A stretch of DNA of 64,000 nucleotides from Siphonodentalium dalli (taxonomy: Eukaryota; Mollusca; Scaphopoda; Gadilida; Siphonodentaliidae): assembly GCA_032622095.1 (NCBI GenBank), contig CP136063.1:146437379-146501378 (forward strand), written 5' to 3'. How positions within the stretch are numbered: the stretch's first letter is position 1; the number at the start of each line of letters is the position of its first letter. The notes beneath the pieces are model-generated. The model was not told the DNA's origin, did not search any database, and saw only the letters and a program-made list of their open reading frames with translations. Shown here one piece after another: positions 23,221 through 35,625 of this stretch. The translations under genes and the position numbers were made by a program.

Positions 23221-24130
23221 TTTACAAATTATATTTTTCATTTCAATTTGTAATTGGCATAGCTTATCACAAACCAAAATTAACGACAATAAATAAACGA
23301 AATTGAAATTCCAACTACAGCTTTTACCGGGCTCGGGGTCGCAGTACAACTTTAATGCGTCCCAAAATAACCGGAAAACCCATTATCTATAAAATGCCCA
23401 GCGGACCACAGCTTTCTGAAATCTGTATAATAGTATACACCGGGGGCGTTAATAAAATAAACCGTGAATCGGTGCTACCATTGGCATTCAAATCTGATGG
23501 TTGGTCCATGTATCCGGATATTTCGAGATCAAATAGCATGAGCCACGCATACTTATTAGATCGAATAAGTCGTCAAATAACAATACAAGTAATCGGACTA
23601 TTTATGGGAACGTCGGTTATAGAGCTGTGACTCAATTTCTTCCAGATCTGGATATAATCATCCGCGAAAATGAGTTATAAATATATCACAGAGCTAGGTC
23701 TAAGAGGTCATAGATCGAGGTGTCCAGAATGCGGTCACAGTGTGTAAGCCTGTACTCGAGGAGTTCTTTATTTCCGATTTATTGCTACAACCTTCTTGTG
23801 ATTTTCATCACCGACTTTTGACAAAAATACCCATCACGTGCACGCGTGTGTAACCAATCTGACAATGAAAGGGTTAAAGGTTCATAAAGTAATACGTCAA
23901 CCTATAACCACCGGGCGGATAGATATGATCTAATTTTGTCATTTACACAAAACAACTAATTCAAATACATATGCATACAAATAAACGCCACATTTCTCCA
24001 ATGTTGTGTGTATTTGAAGTTACTACTATTTTCGTTCCTTGTTGGCGATAAAATGTACTCGTGCGGCATACTCAAGTACCCCAACTATATTCGTTAACAG
24101 CTATATGATGTCCAAGTGGAAAACCATACC
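23221..24130. other. Unannotated sequence
   Basis: A 91-residue plus frame at 23355-23630 is open but has no recognisable domain or context. No repeat was noticed otherwise. Confidence 0.35.
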
Positions 24131-24159
24131 TCCCCTCTAGTATACACTCTTAAAACATT

Positions 24160-24360
24160 TGAATTCACACGAAAGAAACCAAAATGGTGTTTGAACCTTG
24201 TCACACACATGGAACCCATTTTGATTCTGATCAAACCCAACAAAATGTGGGTTCCATGTCTGTGACAAAATATTCAAAACAAAAATTGGTTTTGATAAAA
24301 ACCAATTGGGTTCCATATCTGTAACAAAATGCTCAAAACCAAATTTGGTTTTTACCCCAG
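24160..24360. repeat. Cluster of inverted and direct repeats around GGAACCCA
   Basis: TTGTCACACACATGGAACCC and GGGTTCCATGTCTGTGACAA form a hairpin (about 24198-24270); a further GGGTTCCATATCTGTAACAA and the alternating ACCAAATTTGGTTTT boxes follow. Non-coding. Confidence 0.7.
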
Positions 24361-24746
24361 TGATTTCTTGAGCGCACTGTCCTGTGCATGCGTCCCTTCC
24401 GAAAGTCGACATTTCGACGACCGAGGCGGAAAGTTGGCGTCCGAGGCGGAAACGCTGAACAACGGAAATCTGTCGAAAATCGATAGGTCGGCGTCTCGGG
24501 CGGAAAAGCGGGGCAACGAGAACCGTCCGACGGTGGTGGTAAGAATTGACATTTCGGCCTCTAAGGCAGTCAAGTATATTCGTATGAAAGTTACTTCTAT
24601 CGAAATGAACAATACTACGCGAATATAGCACATATATATATTTAATTGTATTTGTAGCAAATATGCCAACAGAGTAAGGAAAACAATAGACGTGTGCTAA
24701 CAGTATAAATGTCAATACATGAATTTCGAGGGCTTATATATATATA

Positions 24747-25382
24747 CTAGCCGATGAGCCCGACGTTGTCCGGGCTATTCAAAAATCAAATTTCAAGTCG
24801 ATAGCTCTACCCATTTCCGAGATCTGATCTGCGCATGCGCGAAGCTGGCGTCGCACGGGCTCGGCGACCCGACAAAATTCGTATCCGGGGCAAGATACAT
24901 TCACATACCAAATTTCAAGTCGATAGCTCCACCCGTTTCCGAGATCTCGTCTGCGCATGCGCGAAGCTGGCGTCGCACGGGCTCGGCGACCCGATAAAAT
25001 TCGTATCCGGGGCAAGATACATTCACATAGCAAATTTCAAGTCGATAGCTCCACCCGTTTCCGAGATCTCGTCTGCGCATGCGCGACGCTGGCATCGCAC
25101 GGGCTCGGCGACCCGATAAAATTCGTATCCGGGGCAAGGTACATTTACATAGCAAATTTCAAGTCGATAGCTCCGCCCGTTTCAGAGATCTCGTCTGCGC
25201 ATACGCGAAGCGGGCGCGAAGCGGGCTCGCCAATACGACAACGTCGACCGCCTGGTCAAACTACACACACGTACCAAGTTTCGTCCAGATCGGTCGAGAA
25301 TCGTAGATTTGTATAAATGACAGACAAACAGACAAACAAACAGACAAACAGACAGACAGAGGTCTTCAAAATATATATGAGA
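24747..25382 (-). mobile_element. Non-autonomous Helitron with 122-bp internal repeats
   Basis: Read on the minus strand, the element starts TCTCATATATATTTTGAAG at 25382 and ends ...CGGGCTCATCGGCTAG at 24747. The 5' TC, 3' CTAG (CTRR), a GC hairpin (GCCCGGACAACGTCGGGC) 8 bases before the end, and insertion between A and T without duplication are Helitron hallmarks. After a TCTG/TTTG microsatellite near the 5' end come four copies of a GC-rich 122-bp repeat, each with the palindrome GCGCATGCGC. No Rep/helicase is encoded. Three more copies form a chain at 47385-49235. Confidence 0.9.
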
Positions 25383-27391
25383 TGTCCATATTAATTTCCT
25401 GTGCTAGTCGGCATCTAACTATGTCGAGCAATAACAAGAAGTGTCGTTTGGCATCCATGGTAAATATTGTACAATTTCCTCTTGTATACACATGTATAAT
25501 TATCCAACCGGGATCATCTGTCCTGTCCTATATAAGTGAACATCGAACATAATACTTAGACATTGTTAAACAGCGTGGTCTGTAACTGTGCTTCTTGTAA
25601 TATCTCCCTTTTGTGATCTCAGTGTCATCCTTGTATTTTTGCACCCTCGTTCGTTATCAGTATAGCTTTTAACATACCTGTAATTACAATAATAAGTGCA
25701 TTTATACACGTGAACTGGGCGTCGGTTCTAATTGTTTCTTCAGTTAAACGTTCTTATTTCTAGCAGAACGCTCCGTGTATCTGACGGATTATGTTATACG
25801 TGTGCACGAAGGAAATATCCGTGCATCCGTCATGTTGTCAAAATACGTACATAGATGTAGCTGATGGCATCTCGATCTGAACCATGCACGTATCTTAAAA
25901 GGGTGATAACGTAAGTTCTGATAAAACTGAATTCATTCAATATACATCAAAATTAGTATAATACATATATATCATGCATTTTAGAAGTAAATGAATTAAC
26001 TTGCCTTGCTATTTTGGCTGTATTTCAAAGAAAATTTCCGATACAAGCCTTTCTGTATATATAGGTTATTGCACGTATAAACTAATCTGGATATGAATGT
26101 TCAATCCCTTCGTGTAAAATGCGCGTATGTCTACGTACATCGTGGTGTACTCACCTAGTGTAAATCGGAATATAGCGTGGAATAAAGGTGGAATTAACAA
26201 AATAAATTTGAAGATTGCAAATTATTTGGCACTATAGGTCTGATGATATAGACTTTGAATATAAGACAAAGAAATGACTTACCGAAATTTATCTTCCAAC
26301 CATTCATCCGACAGTCCGCTATTATGCCAAACTTCAGAGAATTTAATGGGTTTTGATCAAAATCAGTTAGGAATCAATAATGTTAAGAGTGTATATGAAG
26401 TTTGTTTGGTGTTGACGCCGGAAACTTAGTCACAATATTATTTCAACCTAAACGGTCTAATAGTATATAGCTATCTAGAATGCACCTTGCAAATATGGTT
26501 CGCATTGCATGTGAGCACAAGTCTTGTCAAACTTCTTGTTCAATTTCACGCACCCTTTGTCACTGTATACCCGTGGTATCAATAGACTGGTAGTAATTCT
26601 CGTTTTGTTCCCCAGGTATTCTTATGCCATATTTGTGATATATACATAAAACACGTGATTTATGTCTTGAGGAACCAGTTTGAAATAAGAAGCATATTTT
26701 GTAATTTAATGCTCTGCTTAAAGTCAAATAACAATAAGTCTCACAGTCTCACTGTTCTCAATACCAGCAACTCGAATTAGTTGATTTGTATAGCTCATAT
26801 GTCAACATCATCATGTATATAGAGATCATGGGGGTATTTTTGTTGATTAAAGCAATATCATATTTTAATTTTATCAACTCGGAAAGACACCACCCAGCAG
26901 ATTTTCTGCTTTTGTTAGCTTTCATGTAATGTATGTTGACCAGTCAGTACAAAATTGAGCATCAGATATGATCACTATTTATCTCCCACAAAGGCGTCAG
27001 GGCCACAGCTGTAATTTGTCGTTGTATATAGATATTACTAATTATATTATTCCCTGCATGCACATTCCAGCCACTAAAATGTATTCAATTCTTCATATCT
27101 TCGTCAAAAATATAATACTCAAACTGAATATACAGCATAGATGATGAAACGGTTATTTGTTCAGCCGAGTTTTCATCATATATAACTGGAGATTTTGGAT
27201 GAAATTAGAAGCATAGATAGGACTCAATGATAGGACGGCAAATGATTGAAGTAAGGGATTATTGCCACCTCGCGCTGGTACCCCCGGAAACAATAGTCGT
27301 CGGCAAAGTGAGATGCTCCCAGGACTCAACATAACATGAAATTGTCAGTGACTTGGAGTCCGGGGGGGGGGGTAATTTGTTAATGGTTCGA
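25383..27391. other. Unannotated AT-rich sequence
   Basis: Two kilobases without accepted gene or noticed repeat. A G10 run lies near 27363. Confidence 0.4.
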
Positions 27392-27395
27392 TTAA

Positions 27396-27874
27396 AGGTA
27401 CTCAATCCGATAAAACTCCTCTCAATTACTATTTCAATGGCTTCGGGGGTCAAAAATATTTGATTCGAGTCGAGGAAGTCACCCATCAAAGCTCAGATTT
27501 GTTAGATATCGACTTTAGAAATCTATTATTTTTCATTATCGGGAATTCTTTCTGGCCCAGAAGACAGTCAAAATTTCGTTATTATCACCACTTGATTATA
27601 GAGTTATCCATCCTTGTCTGTTTGAATAGAGTTTTGGCGTAAAATCTCGAGCAGGTTACCAAATTGACGGCAGTTATTAGTACTCATCTCGAGAACATAA
27701 GAATTTTCAAAAATCAATATCTAATAACTCTGAGCTTTGTTTGATGTGTTCCTCGACTCGAATCAAATATTTTTTACCCCCAAAGCCAAATAAATAGTAA
27801 TATAGGACCCTCTGATCGGATTGTTGTTGTTGGAATCTGTTGAGATGGGGACCCTCTTTACGGATTGAGTACCT
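27396..27874. mobile_element. Palindromic TTAA element, AGGTACTCAATCCG ends
   Basis: Flanked by TTAA at 27392-27395 and 27875-27878. Ends are AGGTACTCAATCCG and its complement CGGATTGAGTACCT. The inner arms also pair (AATATTTGATTCGAGTCGAGG with CCTCGACTCGAATCAAATATT), so most of the 479 bp can fold. A diverged relative is at 34184-34616. Non-coding. Confidence 0.8.
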
Positions 27875-28091
27875 TTAAGGATAAGGTGGGCTTAGTGTCT
27901 GCATTAATGTCGTAATCGGAAGTCAAGGGGCCAACCACAATCGGTCGATGTGCAAACTACCATGATCATCAGCAACCGCCATCATCGCCACGACGATATC
28001 AACAAAATTATCCTATTTATAAAAACGTCATCAAATCATTATTTGTTTCGATTGATAAGGGCAAGTATAGGCCTACAATGAATTTCTAACG

Positions 28092-28258
28092 GGTCTACTC
28101 ACTATACTGGATCAAATTATCAGACCCTCTCTGTCAGAGGCGGACAGTTTTTAATACTTGTCAGTTGAACAACGTATCTATAGGGAGTTTTAATTTTCAC
28201 GCGAATTCGGTCAATGGGGAAAGTTACATGATGACGCTGCTCGTCGACTTTCGTTGAT
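28092..28258 (+). other. Short unassigned coding-like frame with an NSVNG box
   Basis: A plus frame of about 55 codons includes FNFHANSVNGESYMMTLLVD followed by FR and a stop. It shares H-x-N-S-V-N-G and D-x-R with the minus frame at 11926-12064, and the DNA shares TCGGTCAATGG and ATTATGAAATGGACA in order. Confidence 0.25.
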
Positions 28259-28639
28259 ATCGACATGATGACATATTATGAATGAAATGAACATTATGAA
28301 ATGGACACGCTTCTCCATCTAGCCCGAGTCAAGCACCATGCAGAGTTCAGTCCCCTAGGCAGGACTTCCGCTGCCCGCACCAATACGTAATGTGAAGAAA
28401 TGTCACATTTATTTATTTGAGACTTTTGTAGGTTGCAATTCATTCTGCATTATTTTGAGAGACTGCTGAAAATTATCTAGATCAAGCCAGAATAAATTAT
28501 AACTGACAAAACACTTCAATAAAAAATGTTAGATTTAATTAAGACAATACACATGCCGGCAGTGTTCAGACAGTGTAGCGAGTGGAATGATCTCTGTTTT
28601 GCAGCTTGAGCCCGAGTATCTCAAGTGGAGAGCTACCCC

Positions 28640-28720
28640 AGCGCGCCAATTAATACAAGAAAACCATAGTCATAAATGGTAACGCCCTCAAGATAATATT
28701 ATTATTTATTACATTATCCT
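28640..28720. repeat. Dispersed repeat, inverted match to 20040-20095
   Basis: ACAAGAAAACCATAGTCA and AAATGGTAACGCC match the reverse complement of 20040-20095. Short old repeat copy. Confidence 0.6.
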
Positions 28721-29077
28721 ACCGTTATTCCATTCAATAAACCCATTCTATAAATTGTGATATTAAACGTTCGGTTAATAACAGGAAATAGTGCCAGGTT
28801 TACATCCCGTATGCTATACGTCTCAAAATAATATGACTTCCAATATTTTTCCAATAGACTATAATGAATGAAGAGTTTGAAAAGTTATGTCATTAAATAT
28901 ACGCCATTAAATACGCCAAAGAGTCTTTATTTGTCTGGGACTATTTCTTTACGCGGGTAAACAACCCATAGTTACGTGAAACGTCATCGCAGGCCTTATA
29001 GAAGCCGATGTTAGTTTCGCGTCCCATTTGTTGATTTAATATATTTTATCGAGGTTTTTGGATCATGTAGTAAATAG

Positions 29078-29177
29078 AATATACAACTCGTCCCAGTTTA
29101 TAGCGGAATTTACAAAACGAGTCCAGTAAATTAGGTCTGGACTGAGGCCACCGAGCTATAAACTGGGAACTCGTTGT
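29078..29177. repeat. Short inverted repeat
   Basis: CAACTCGTCCCAGTTTATAG pairs with CTATAAACTGGGAACTCGTTG at about 29156. Stem near 20 bases with a 60-base loop. Confidence 0.7.
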
Positions 29178-29804
29178 AGATCCTCTATATAGGCATATAA
29201 TTAGGTTTCTCATTCATCACACCAGAAATCCTCTCAATGCAGACACACAAATCTACTATTCGGGTTAAATACGCCACCAATAATTCGCAATACGACATTT
29301 AGTCTACTTTCCAACTGAGAAATTCTTCATCGGCAATGTTAGCTGTTATATTATGCATTGTGTTCCCGAAATAAATTCTTCCAAGAGTGGCCCAGCCATT
29401 GTTAACACCTAAATATCGAAAGCAATTAACACGGTCATAAAAGTTACATACTGCAACAATCAGACATTCGCGAAGATACATCCGCGAATACATACATCCT
29501 GCAAAAAATAGCGAGTACATATTAATATAGTTACCCCATACCTCCTATATATATTTTTTAGAAATTGTATCAAGTCTACTCAGGTATATATCAATGACAT
29601 ATGTTTTGAGAGAATAATTTATAATTAGCTGGATAAATATTTACTGTATGACTAACATAGAAATAGGGGTATATATATAACACTATGTAGTACGACCACA
29701 ACGCAGACAACAGGAGTTGTATGTACAAAATTGTTACTATCAATCAAAATTATCAAAGTGTACGATTCAAGTGGTTCGATCAGATCTTTCAAACTTTTAC
29801 TCTT

Positions 29805-29828
29805 ATATATATATATATATATATATAT
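29805..29828. repeat. (TA)n microsatellite
   Basis: Twelve or so TA units. Confidence 0.9.
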
Positions 29829-30340
29829 AGTCTGACAAAAATCGTCGTTCTTTATAAAGCTCATTTAAAACAGTTACACTCAAACATGTGATATCCAGTA
29901 CAAGTTATGGGAAGTGAGGGGGTGGGACCCCAATCTGTTGGAGGAAAAAAAAATAGGTTTGCATGTAGGGAGGATGGTGGACCCATGGTTGGGAGGGATT
30001 TTATGTTCAACCCTGTGTGTGAACGATTTTTTTCTTCAGATCTCCTCCCCATCATCGAGTGCTCATTTATATAGCCGGTGGCAACAATGACAATACGGCA
30101 CTAGAATTGATGGACCCCCACAATTCAAATAAGTACACATGAGAATAAGTGATGGGACTCAGAATTCGACCTTAAAAGTCACACACGCGTCATTTCAGGC
30201 GTCATTTCAGGTCGAATTCTGTCACTGGGACGCTGTTCGCACAAGCGATTGATTTCAATGTGATCGTCATTGGCGGCTTATCATCCGTGATCGCACACGC
30301 TAAACGACACACGACAATCAAGGCCAAATATTTGACCAAG

Positions 30341-30516
30341 TATGATTGATTGATTGATTGTTTATTTCCAGCCATTTTACATGATACAAGGAAAATATAT
30401 AATATATAACATATAACATATAGTGACATGCATAATGTAGAACATATGTACACATATATACAAGTATCCACCCACGAACATATAGAAATGAATACAGTTT
30501 CGATTACAGTCGACAA
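30341..30516 (-). mobile_element. LINE 3' end with (TCAA)n-type tail
   Basis: On the minus strand the sequence runs through TGTAAAATGGCTGGAAATAA and ends in ACAATCAATCAATCAATCA. A short conserved 3' segment closed by a tetranucleotide array is typical of CR1/L2-like LINE tails. No RT portion is attached, so the copy is strongly 5'-truncated. Confidence 0.55.
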
Positions 30517-30954
30517 TTGCTTATATAACCATACCCCAAAATATAAAGAATCAATATATTCTGTGTAAAAGTTAAATTAGTTCACCGTCTAACTGCGAAT
30601 ACTCGAGTGACATTGTTTTGGTTATGGTACTCGATAATATATCATGGATCGAGAAATAGGGGGCTATTACTTATTCTTAAGCATGCTATATACTGGGATA
30701 TACATATATATCACCGTTGGCGTTGCCTGTAATATAAACAGGGTATACTCATGTCTAAGGGGTAATTAGGTCATCATATATCGAAAATGCATTATACAGT
30801 ATGCACTAAGTCTTAACGAGGACTGGTTGATAACTGGTTAGCATGGAAATTGGCAGTTTTAATCCTTAGATATACCATGTCATCAGCCTCAGTTGTCTTC
30901 ATATCGCTTCATACCTATGCGTATGAATGTTGCGAGATTTTTTAGGTGAATGAT

Positions 30955-31757
30955 ATGGGCAGCCATTCGGTCGGAAATTACAATAAATAAAAGTTAATGG
31001 TGGTTTGTAAAAACAACTACAATCTATTTCAAAACAATAGTCTCCATTTTCAAACCAATGGTCGTTCTTTGATTCAATAAGAGACAATTACGTGTTAACA
31101 GATATAGATTCACAATCAACGTTGACCGATGCAAAATTAATGTTCTATTTTAATTTAATAGTATTCATTGTTCAACTAATATCTAATAACAAACAATTAA
31201 TACAGCTTTGCTCATATTCAGTAAACGTACATTCCGTTTCAATAGCCATATTTCAAACCAATAGACGATTTCTCACGATCAGTGATTATCGTTATCAAAC
31301 TAATAGACCTTATTGTAAAACTAATAAATCATTGTAAAACTAATAAATAAAACCGTAATTAACTTACTGTAAAACTAATAACCTATTGTAAAATTAATAG
31401 ACCTTATTGTAAAACTACTAACTTATAGTAAAACCTATATCTAAAACCGTCATTAACTTATTGTAAAACTAACAACTTATTGTAAAATTAATAGACCTTA
31501 TTGTAAAACTAATAATCAATAGATATATTTTAAACCAATATACTATTTCCCACGATCAATGATTATCGTTATCAAACTAATATCTAATAGCGGAATCAAC
31601 TATTTCAGGTCAAACCAATGAGCTCATTTGAAATTAATGATTAAAACACAAACCTATAAGCAATTCGTAAATTAACGCTAGGGGCGCTGGCCACCAATTT
31701 TGTTCGCAAAATCCGTGACGTCAGAAATATAGAAATAAACATGGGAGTTCCCAATGC
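30955..31757 (+). mobile_element. 5'-truncated copy of LINE A (last codons and 3' UTR)
   Basis: Begins with the end of the LINE A coding region (WAAIRSEIT can be read from ATATGGGCAGCC) and continues with a 3' UTR that is homologous, in inverted orientation, to 37280-38160. The UTR carries repeated CAAACCAATG and AAACTAATA(A/G)(A/C) motifs derived from a tandem repeat. Homology fades after GTGACGTCA near 31725 and a weak match continues to about 31757. Confidence 0.75.
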
Positions 31758-32500
31758 CATGTCGATGTGACGATTTGGAATATGAGTTCATTCGGTGCAA
31801 ATCAAACGACGATAAATATTCACTATAATATATAGGACATATAGTGGAGTAGATTAAGTCAAATTTTCAAGGCAGTTGTTCAAATTGTTACTAAAGCATG
31901 AAACTTTGCACATATGTACATCTTCTTTAATATTAGATATGGAGCCACGCTGAAATTTCACTTTAACCCCTCTTTTTAAGGGGTTTTCCAAATTTATAGA
32001 GCGTTTTGTGATTATATTATTTAATAAATGTCGCAATTAATCTCACCATGAAATATACGATTTAAAATTAGGCATATTCAGTTCGTATGACTCTGAGAGA
32101 TATAATGCCACATTTTAAGGGTAAAATTGGAACTCCCCGCCCAAGATGGTCGTTAAAATGACAGCTGAAAGAGGGAATTTGACGTTTTTTCGCTAATATC
32201 TTCTAGATCAGGTTCTGCTGTATGGAACTGGTTCGGAAATGTGACTTCATTTTGTATTGCTCATGTTAAGAGATAATTGGAGCAATGAATATATGTCATT
32301 CGTATGATCCAAGTCCCTCCCGCGATCCCTCAATAATTCGATTATACATAACTCGGTATGAAATTTAACCAAATATCACCGTTATGAATCTAGTCATATT
32401 TTAACAAGAATTGGACAGAACTTTGCAAATTATGACATACAATTACTTATGAATTTTTGCGCTTAAGTGCAAATATTTTACGTTTAATCACAAATCATTT
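31758..32500. other. Unannotated sequence
   Basis: AT-rich, without accepted gene or noticed repeat. Confidence 0.4.
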
Positions 32501-32504
32501 GCGC

Positions 32505-32955
32505 TTAAGCCTGCAAATAGCGTGTCTGTCATTTGCAGAATGAGGTCCACAGAGGGTGAATTTAGTGATGCTACCCTGCATAGCGGGCTAGCATAACTAA
32601 ATTCACCCTCTGGGGACCTCATTCTGTTTAGGCCTCATTTTCTGGGAAGTAACTATGGTATCAAATTAACATTGTTTTTAGTTACGTTTTCCCATCTGGG
32701 AAGTTTCTATATCCCCTAATTTGCAGAAGATAAAATCCATAATCGAGGCTCCAAATGGGTGAACATCACCAACTTCAACTGGGGAACTTCAATCTTATCC
32801 TTGGACTGCCATAGCAGTTGAGGGCCCTAAGCAGAATGAGGCCCCCCAGAGGGTAAATTTAGTGATGCTAGCCCACTATGCGGTGTAGCGTCACTAAATT
32901 CACCCTCTGTGGACCTCATTCTACAAATGACAGACACGCTATTTGCAGGCTTGCA
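32505..32955. repeat. Pair of hairpins in inverted orientation
   Basis: GCAGAATGAGGTCCACAGAG with GGTGAATTTAGTGATGCT pairs with AGCATAACTAAATTCACCCT at 32590-32626. A second hairpin at 32831-32930 has the same arms, and its outer segment (ACAAATGACAGACACGCTATT) is the complement of 32513-32536. Four arm copies thus alternate in orientation. Confidence 0.85.
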
Positions 32956-32969
32956 CTCAAGTCTATATA

Positions 32970-33345
32970 CCTGTAGGCCCATCATACAAGGGAAGCAATC
33001 CCCAGTGATCCCTAGATACCAGTACCTTTTATGACCATGGAAATGGTATATATCTGTACAGGATATGTCTCTTTTATAAAATGTAATAGATCTCTGGGAT
33101 GGAGGCACAAATTCTTAGGGACAGGGATGCTGATAATATGAAAATATGTTTTTCCCCTATTTCTATTCAATAAGTACCGTACATGTACACCACAAGGGAA
33201 GCAAGCCACCAGTAACCCCTAATTCCCCTTCTATGACCATGGAAATGGTATATATTTGTGCAGGAGATGTCCCTTTAATAAAATATACTAGAGCTTTGGG
33301 AATGAGGCACCAATTTTTGGGACACCAGAGACAGAGATGCTTTTG
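32970..33345. repeat. Tandem dimer, ~195-bp unit
   Basis: CAAGGGAAGCAA, TATGACCATGGAAATGGTAT, CAGGA(T/G)ATGTC and GACA(G/C)(G/C)...GATGCT recur in order in two direct copies. Confidence 0.85.
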
Positions 33346-33451
33346 ACTTTTCAACTTTCGAGTCTGTATGGGCTACTACCATGGGCCCATAATAATATAC
33401 TATGAGATGGACTCCATCATTCACAATCAGAGGGAAGTAAAGGAGTGTTAG

Positions 33452-33630
33452 GTATTTGCGCTTAAGCGCAAATCATTTACACTTAAGCGCAAATGATTTT
33501 CACTTAAGCGCAAACAAATTGATAGACACATATTTGTGCTCAAGCGCAAATAAGCCCAAATGATTTATGTTTAAGCTTAATATTTGTGCTTGAGCGCAAA
33601 TAAATAATAAATGTGAAAAGGGCCTCCCAT
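33452..33630. repeat. Cluster of TTTGCGCTTAAGCGCAAAT palindromes
   Basis: Several palindromes of the type TTTGCGCTTAAGCGCAAA and variants (ACTTAAGCGCAAAT, TGCTCAAGCGCAAAT), ending in AATAATAAATGTGAAAAGGG and CCTCCCATA. This resembles the end of the MITE family at 41913-44971. Matching TTTGCGCTTAAG boxes at about 32458-32510 may be the other end of the same old element. Confidence 0.65.
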
Positions 33631-34183
33631 AAGTAAGAGGGGACTCTAAATTTCTTGAACATTGAAATTCCCTTTGTTTGAGAATTTGTATATGTTTATA
33701 TTGAATATTCTCAGTAAATAATTATTCTGTGTGTTTCAAAAGAAATCAGAATAAATTGTTATTGTTTTTAAGTATCGGTTATAGATAACAGTTAATTAGA
33801 TTGACTCCCCTCTTCCAAGATGCATCCTTACTGTGGAAAACCGATCGCCCAAGCGATTCACCCAGGTCTGTTGGATGTCTCAAACGACTTTTCCTACTAT
33901 GGCCAGTTTGTACCCTTGATTTGAATGACACATTTAATTGTTTCGTACCATGTTTTTGGTCATTTCACACCATATATTGGTATGTTTCATTGATTCCCAA
34001 AAATGATGAATGGTCATTCGTACATGTGAAAAATTATATTAATCGTGTTAACTTAATGAGAGTGAACATGATCATGATTTAACGTTCGTGATGATGACAA
34101 CCCAACATTTACATGTTAACATATTTCTTTCTTTTTTTTTTCGAAACAAAATGAACCAATCGAAATTGTCGCGACAAAGTTAA

Positions 34184-34616
34184 AGATGCATAATCCGAAT
34201 TAACGCTTGAATATTACTATTTCCTTGGCTTCGGGTAAAACATATGTGATTTGAGTTGAGGAACCCACCCATCAAAGCTGAGAATGATCAGATATTGATT
34301 TATGAAATCTATTATTTTTTACCATCGATAATTTTTAGTGGCCCAATAAAAAGTCGAAAGAGGACGGATGAAGATGGATAACTCAAAAAGCAAGTGGCTT
34401 TTGTTGTGTCAGATATTTGACAAACCCGCAAAATTTCATTGAACAAAATATTGATAAATAACAGGTTTTGGGCAATTGTATACTATATTTGACTGGTTAG
34501 CATTATTTTTGGGGCATTAATCGATGCTGGTAAACGAAGTGGCATTTTAAAAAATGGTGTTGTTGTTGTTGTTGAAATATGATGATATGGGAACCATCAA
34601 ATCGGACTGAGTACCT
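34184..34616. mobile_element. Diverged TTAA palindromic element, relative of 27396-27874
   Basis: Flanked by TTAA (34180-34183 and 34617-34620); ends AGATGCATAATCCG and CGGACTGAGTACCT. Interior shares CTTGGCTTCGGG, GAGTTGAGGAACCCACCCAT and AAATCTATTATTTTTTACCA with the 27.4-kb copy. Confidence 0.7.
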
Positions 34617-34620
34617 TTAA

Positions 34621-35260
34621 TGTCATTTAAAAAAAAAATAATACCGGTATACTCAAAGGTACGAATTGTCGAAATGATTATACAGGAACTGGTATGAAAT
34701 GTCCAGAACCCTGGTGCGAAACATCTCCATGTCAAACTTCCATGGTATGAAATGCCAGCAACCTATTCATCCATTGCACATTATCATTTATTTCCAATGG
34801 GCATGGATACGAGTCTCCCATTGGGGAGGGGGTACACCTTGATACATGTATGTTCCGACAGCACCACCTTGGAAGGAAGTTTCCTACAGATGGCTACTAG
34901 TACAGGGTAAATGTATATCGGTCCAAAATTTGTTCGAAAATTATTAATTAGATATGACATTTTTGCACGATATGGCTTGTTATCAAACTCCATTTGTACT
35001 TAGCTGAATATCACTTCAATTTGCCCTAAATCGAGTAATATCATTTTACGACATCACTAATTAAGAGTAATACATGTATGATTTTATGACATCACGATCT
35101 GAGTAATACACGGTATGGCTTTGACATGGTGTAATTCTATTTCACTATTAGAATAGGCATAGATACCAATTTTTTGTGATGTCACTCATTAGAAAAAGTT
35201 GTCAATATTACACTGTTACTAAGAGGCGAACTACCGTAATTAATAGATACATGTAGGGTA
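34621..35260. other. Unannotated sequence
   Basis: No accepted gene or noticed repeat. Confidence 0.4.
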
Positions 35261-35267
35261 TTACTTG

Positions 35268-35391
35268 GTTGGTTTGATATTATAGGCCTGATTTCAGTCC
35301 TCAGTAGCCTCATATCAGCCTTCGTCGTCAGGCTGATTGCGATATGAGGTTACCGTACCTCAGGGTGATATAGGGCCTAATATCAAACCAA
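35268..35391. repeat. Inverted repeat, nested
   Basis: TTGGTTTGATATTATAGGCC pairs with GGCCTAATATCAAACCAA; inside it CCTCATATCAGCC pairs with GGCTGATTGCGATATGAGG. Confidence 0.8.
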
Positions 35392-35479
35392 CGATGTTGG
35401 CGCTGCTAGTCTACAGGGTCACTGTCTCGTTGTTCCCCTTGCCGAGGAGATATAAATGGGTTAAGGACGTTTTGTATCA

Positions 35480-35625
35480 TAAGTCATTTCAGACCATATT
35501 TTTGGTAGTTTCGTACCATATTTTTGGTAGTTTCATACCTTATTGTTTGGTCGTTTCGTACCATGTAGGAAATCAATTGGTCATTTCGTACCATGTTACT
35601 ACATGTATGTCACACCATATGGAAA
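35480..35625. repeat. Short tandem repeat of GGTNGTTTCGTACCAT
   Basis: Five or six degenerate units of the motif occur between 35480 and 35610. Confidence 0.7.

Noticed and set aside
24779-25316. Open frames of 75-119 residues on both strands
   Set aside because: Same 122-bp Helitron repeat as in the 47-49 kb chain.
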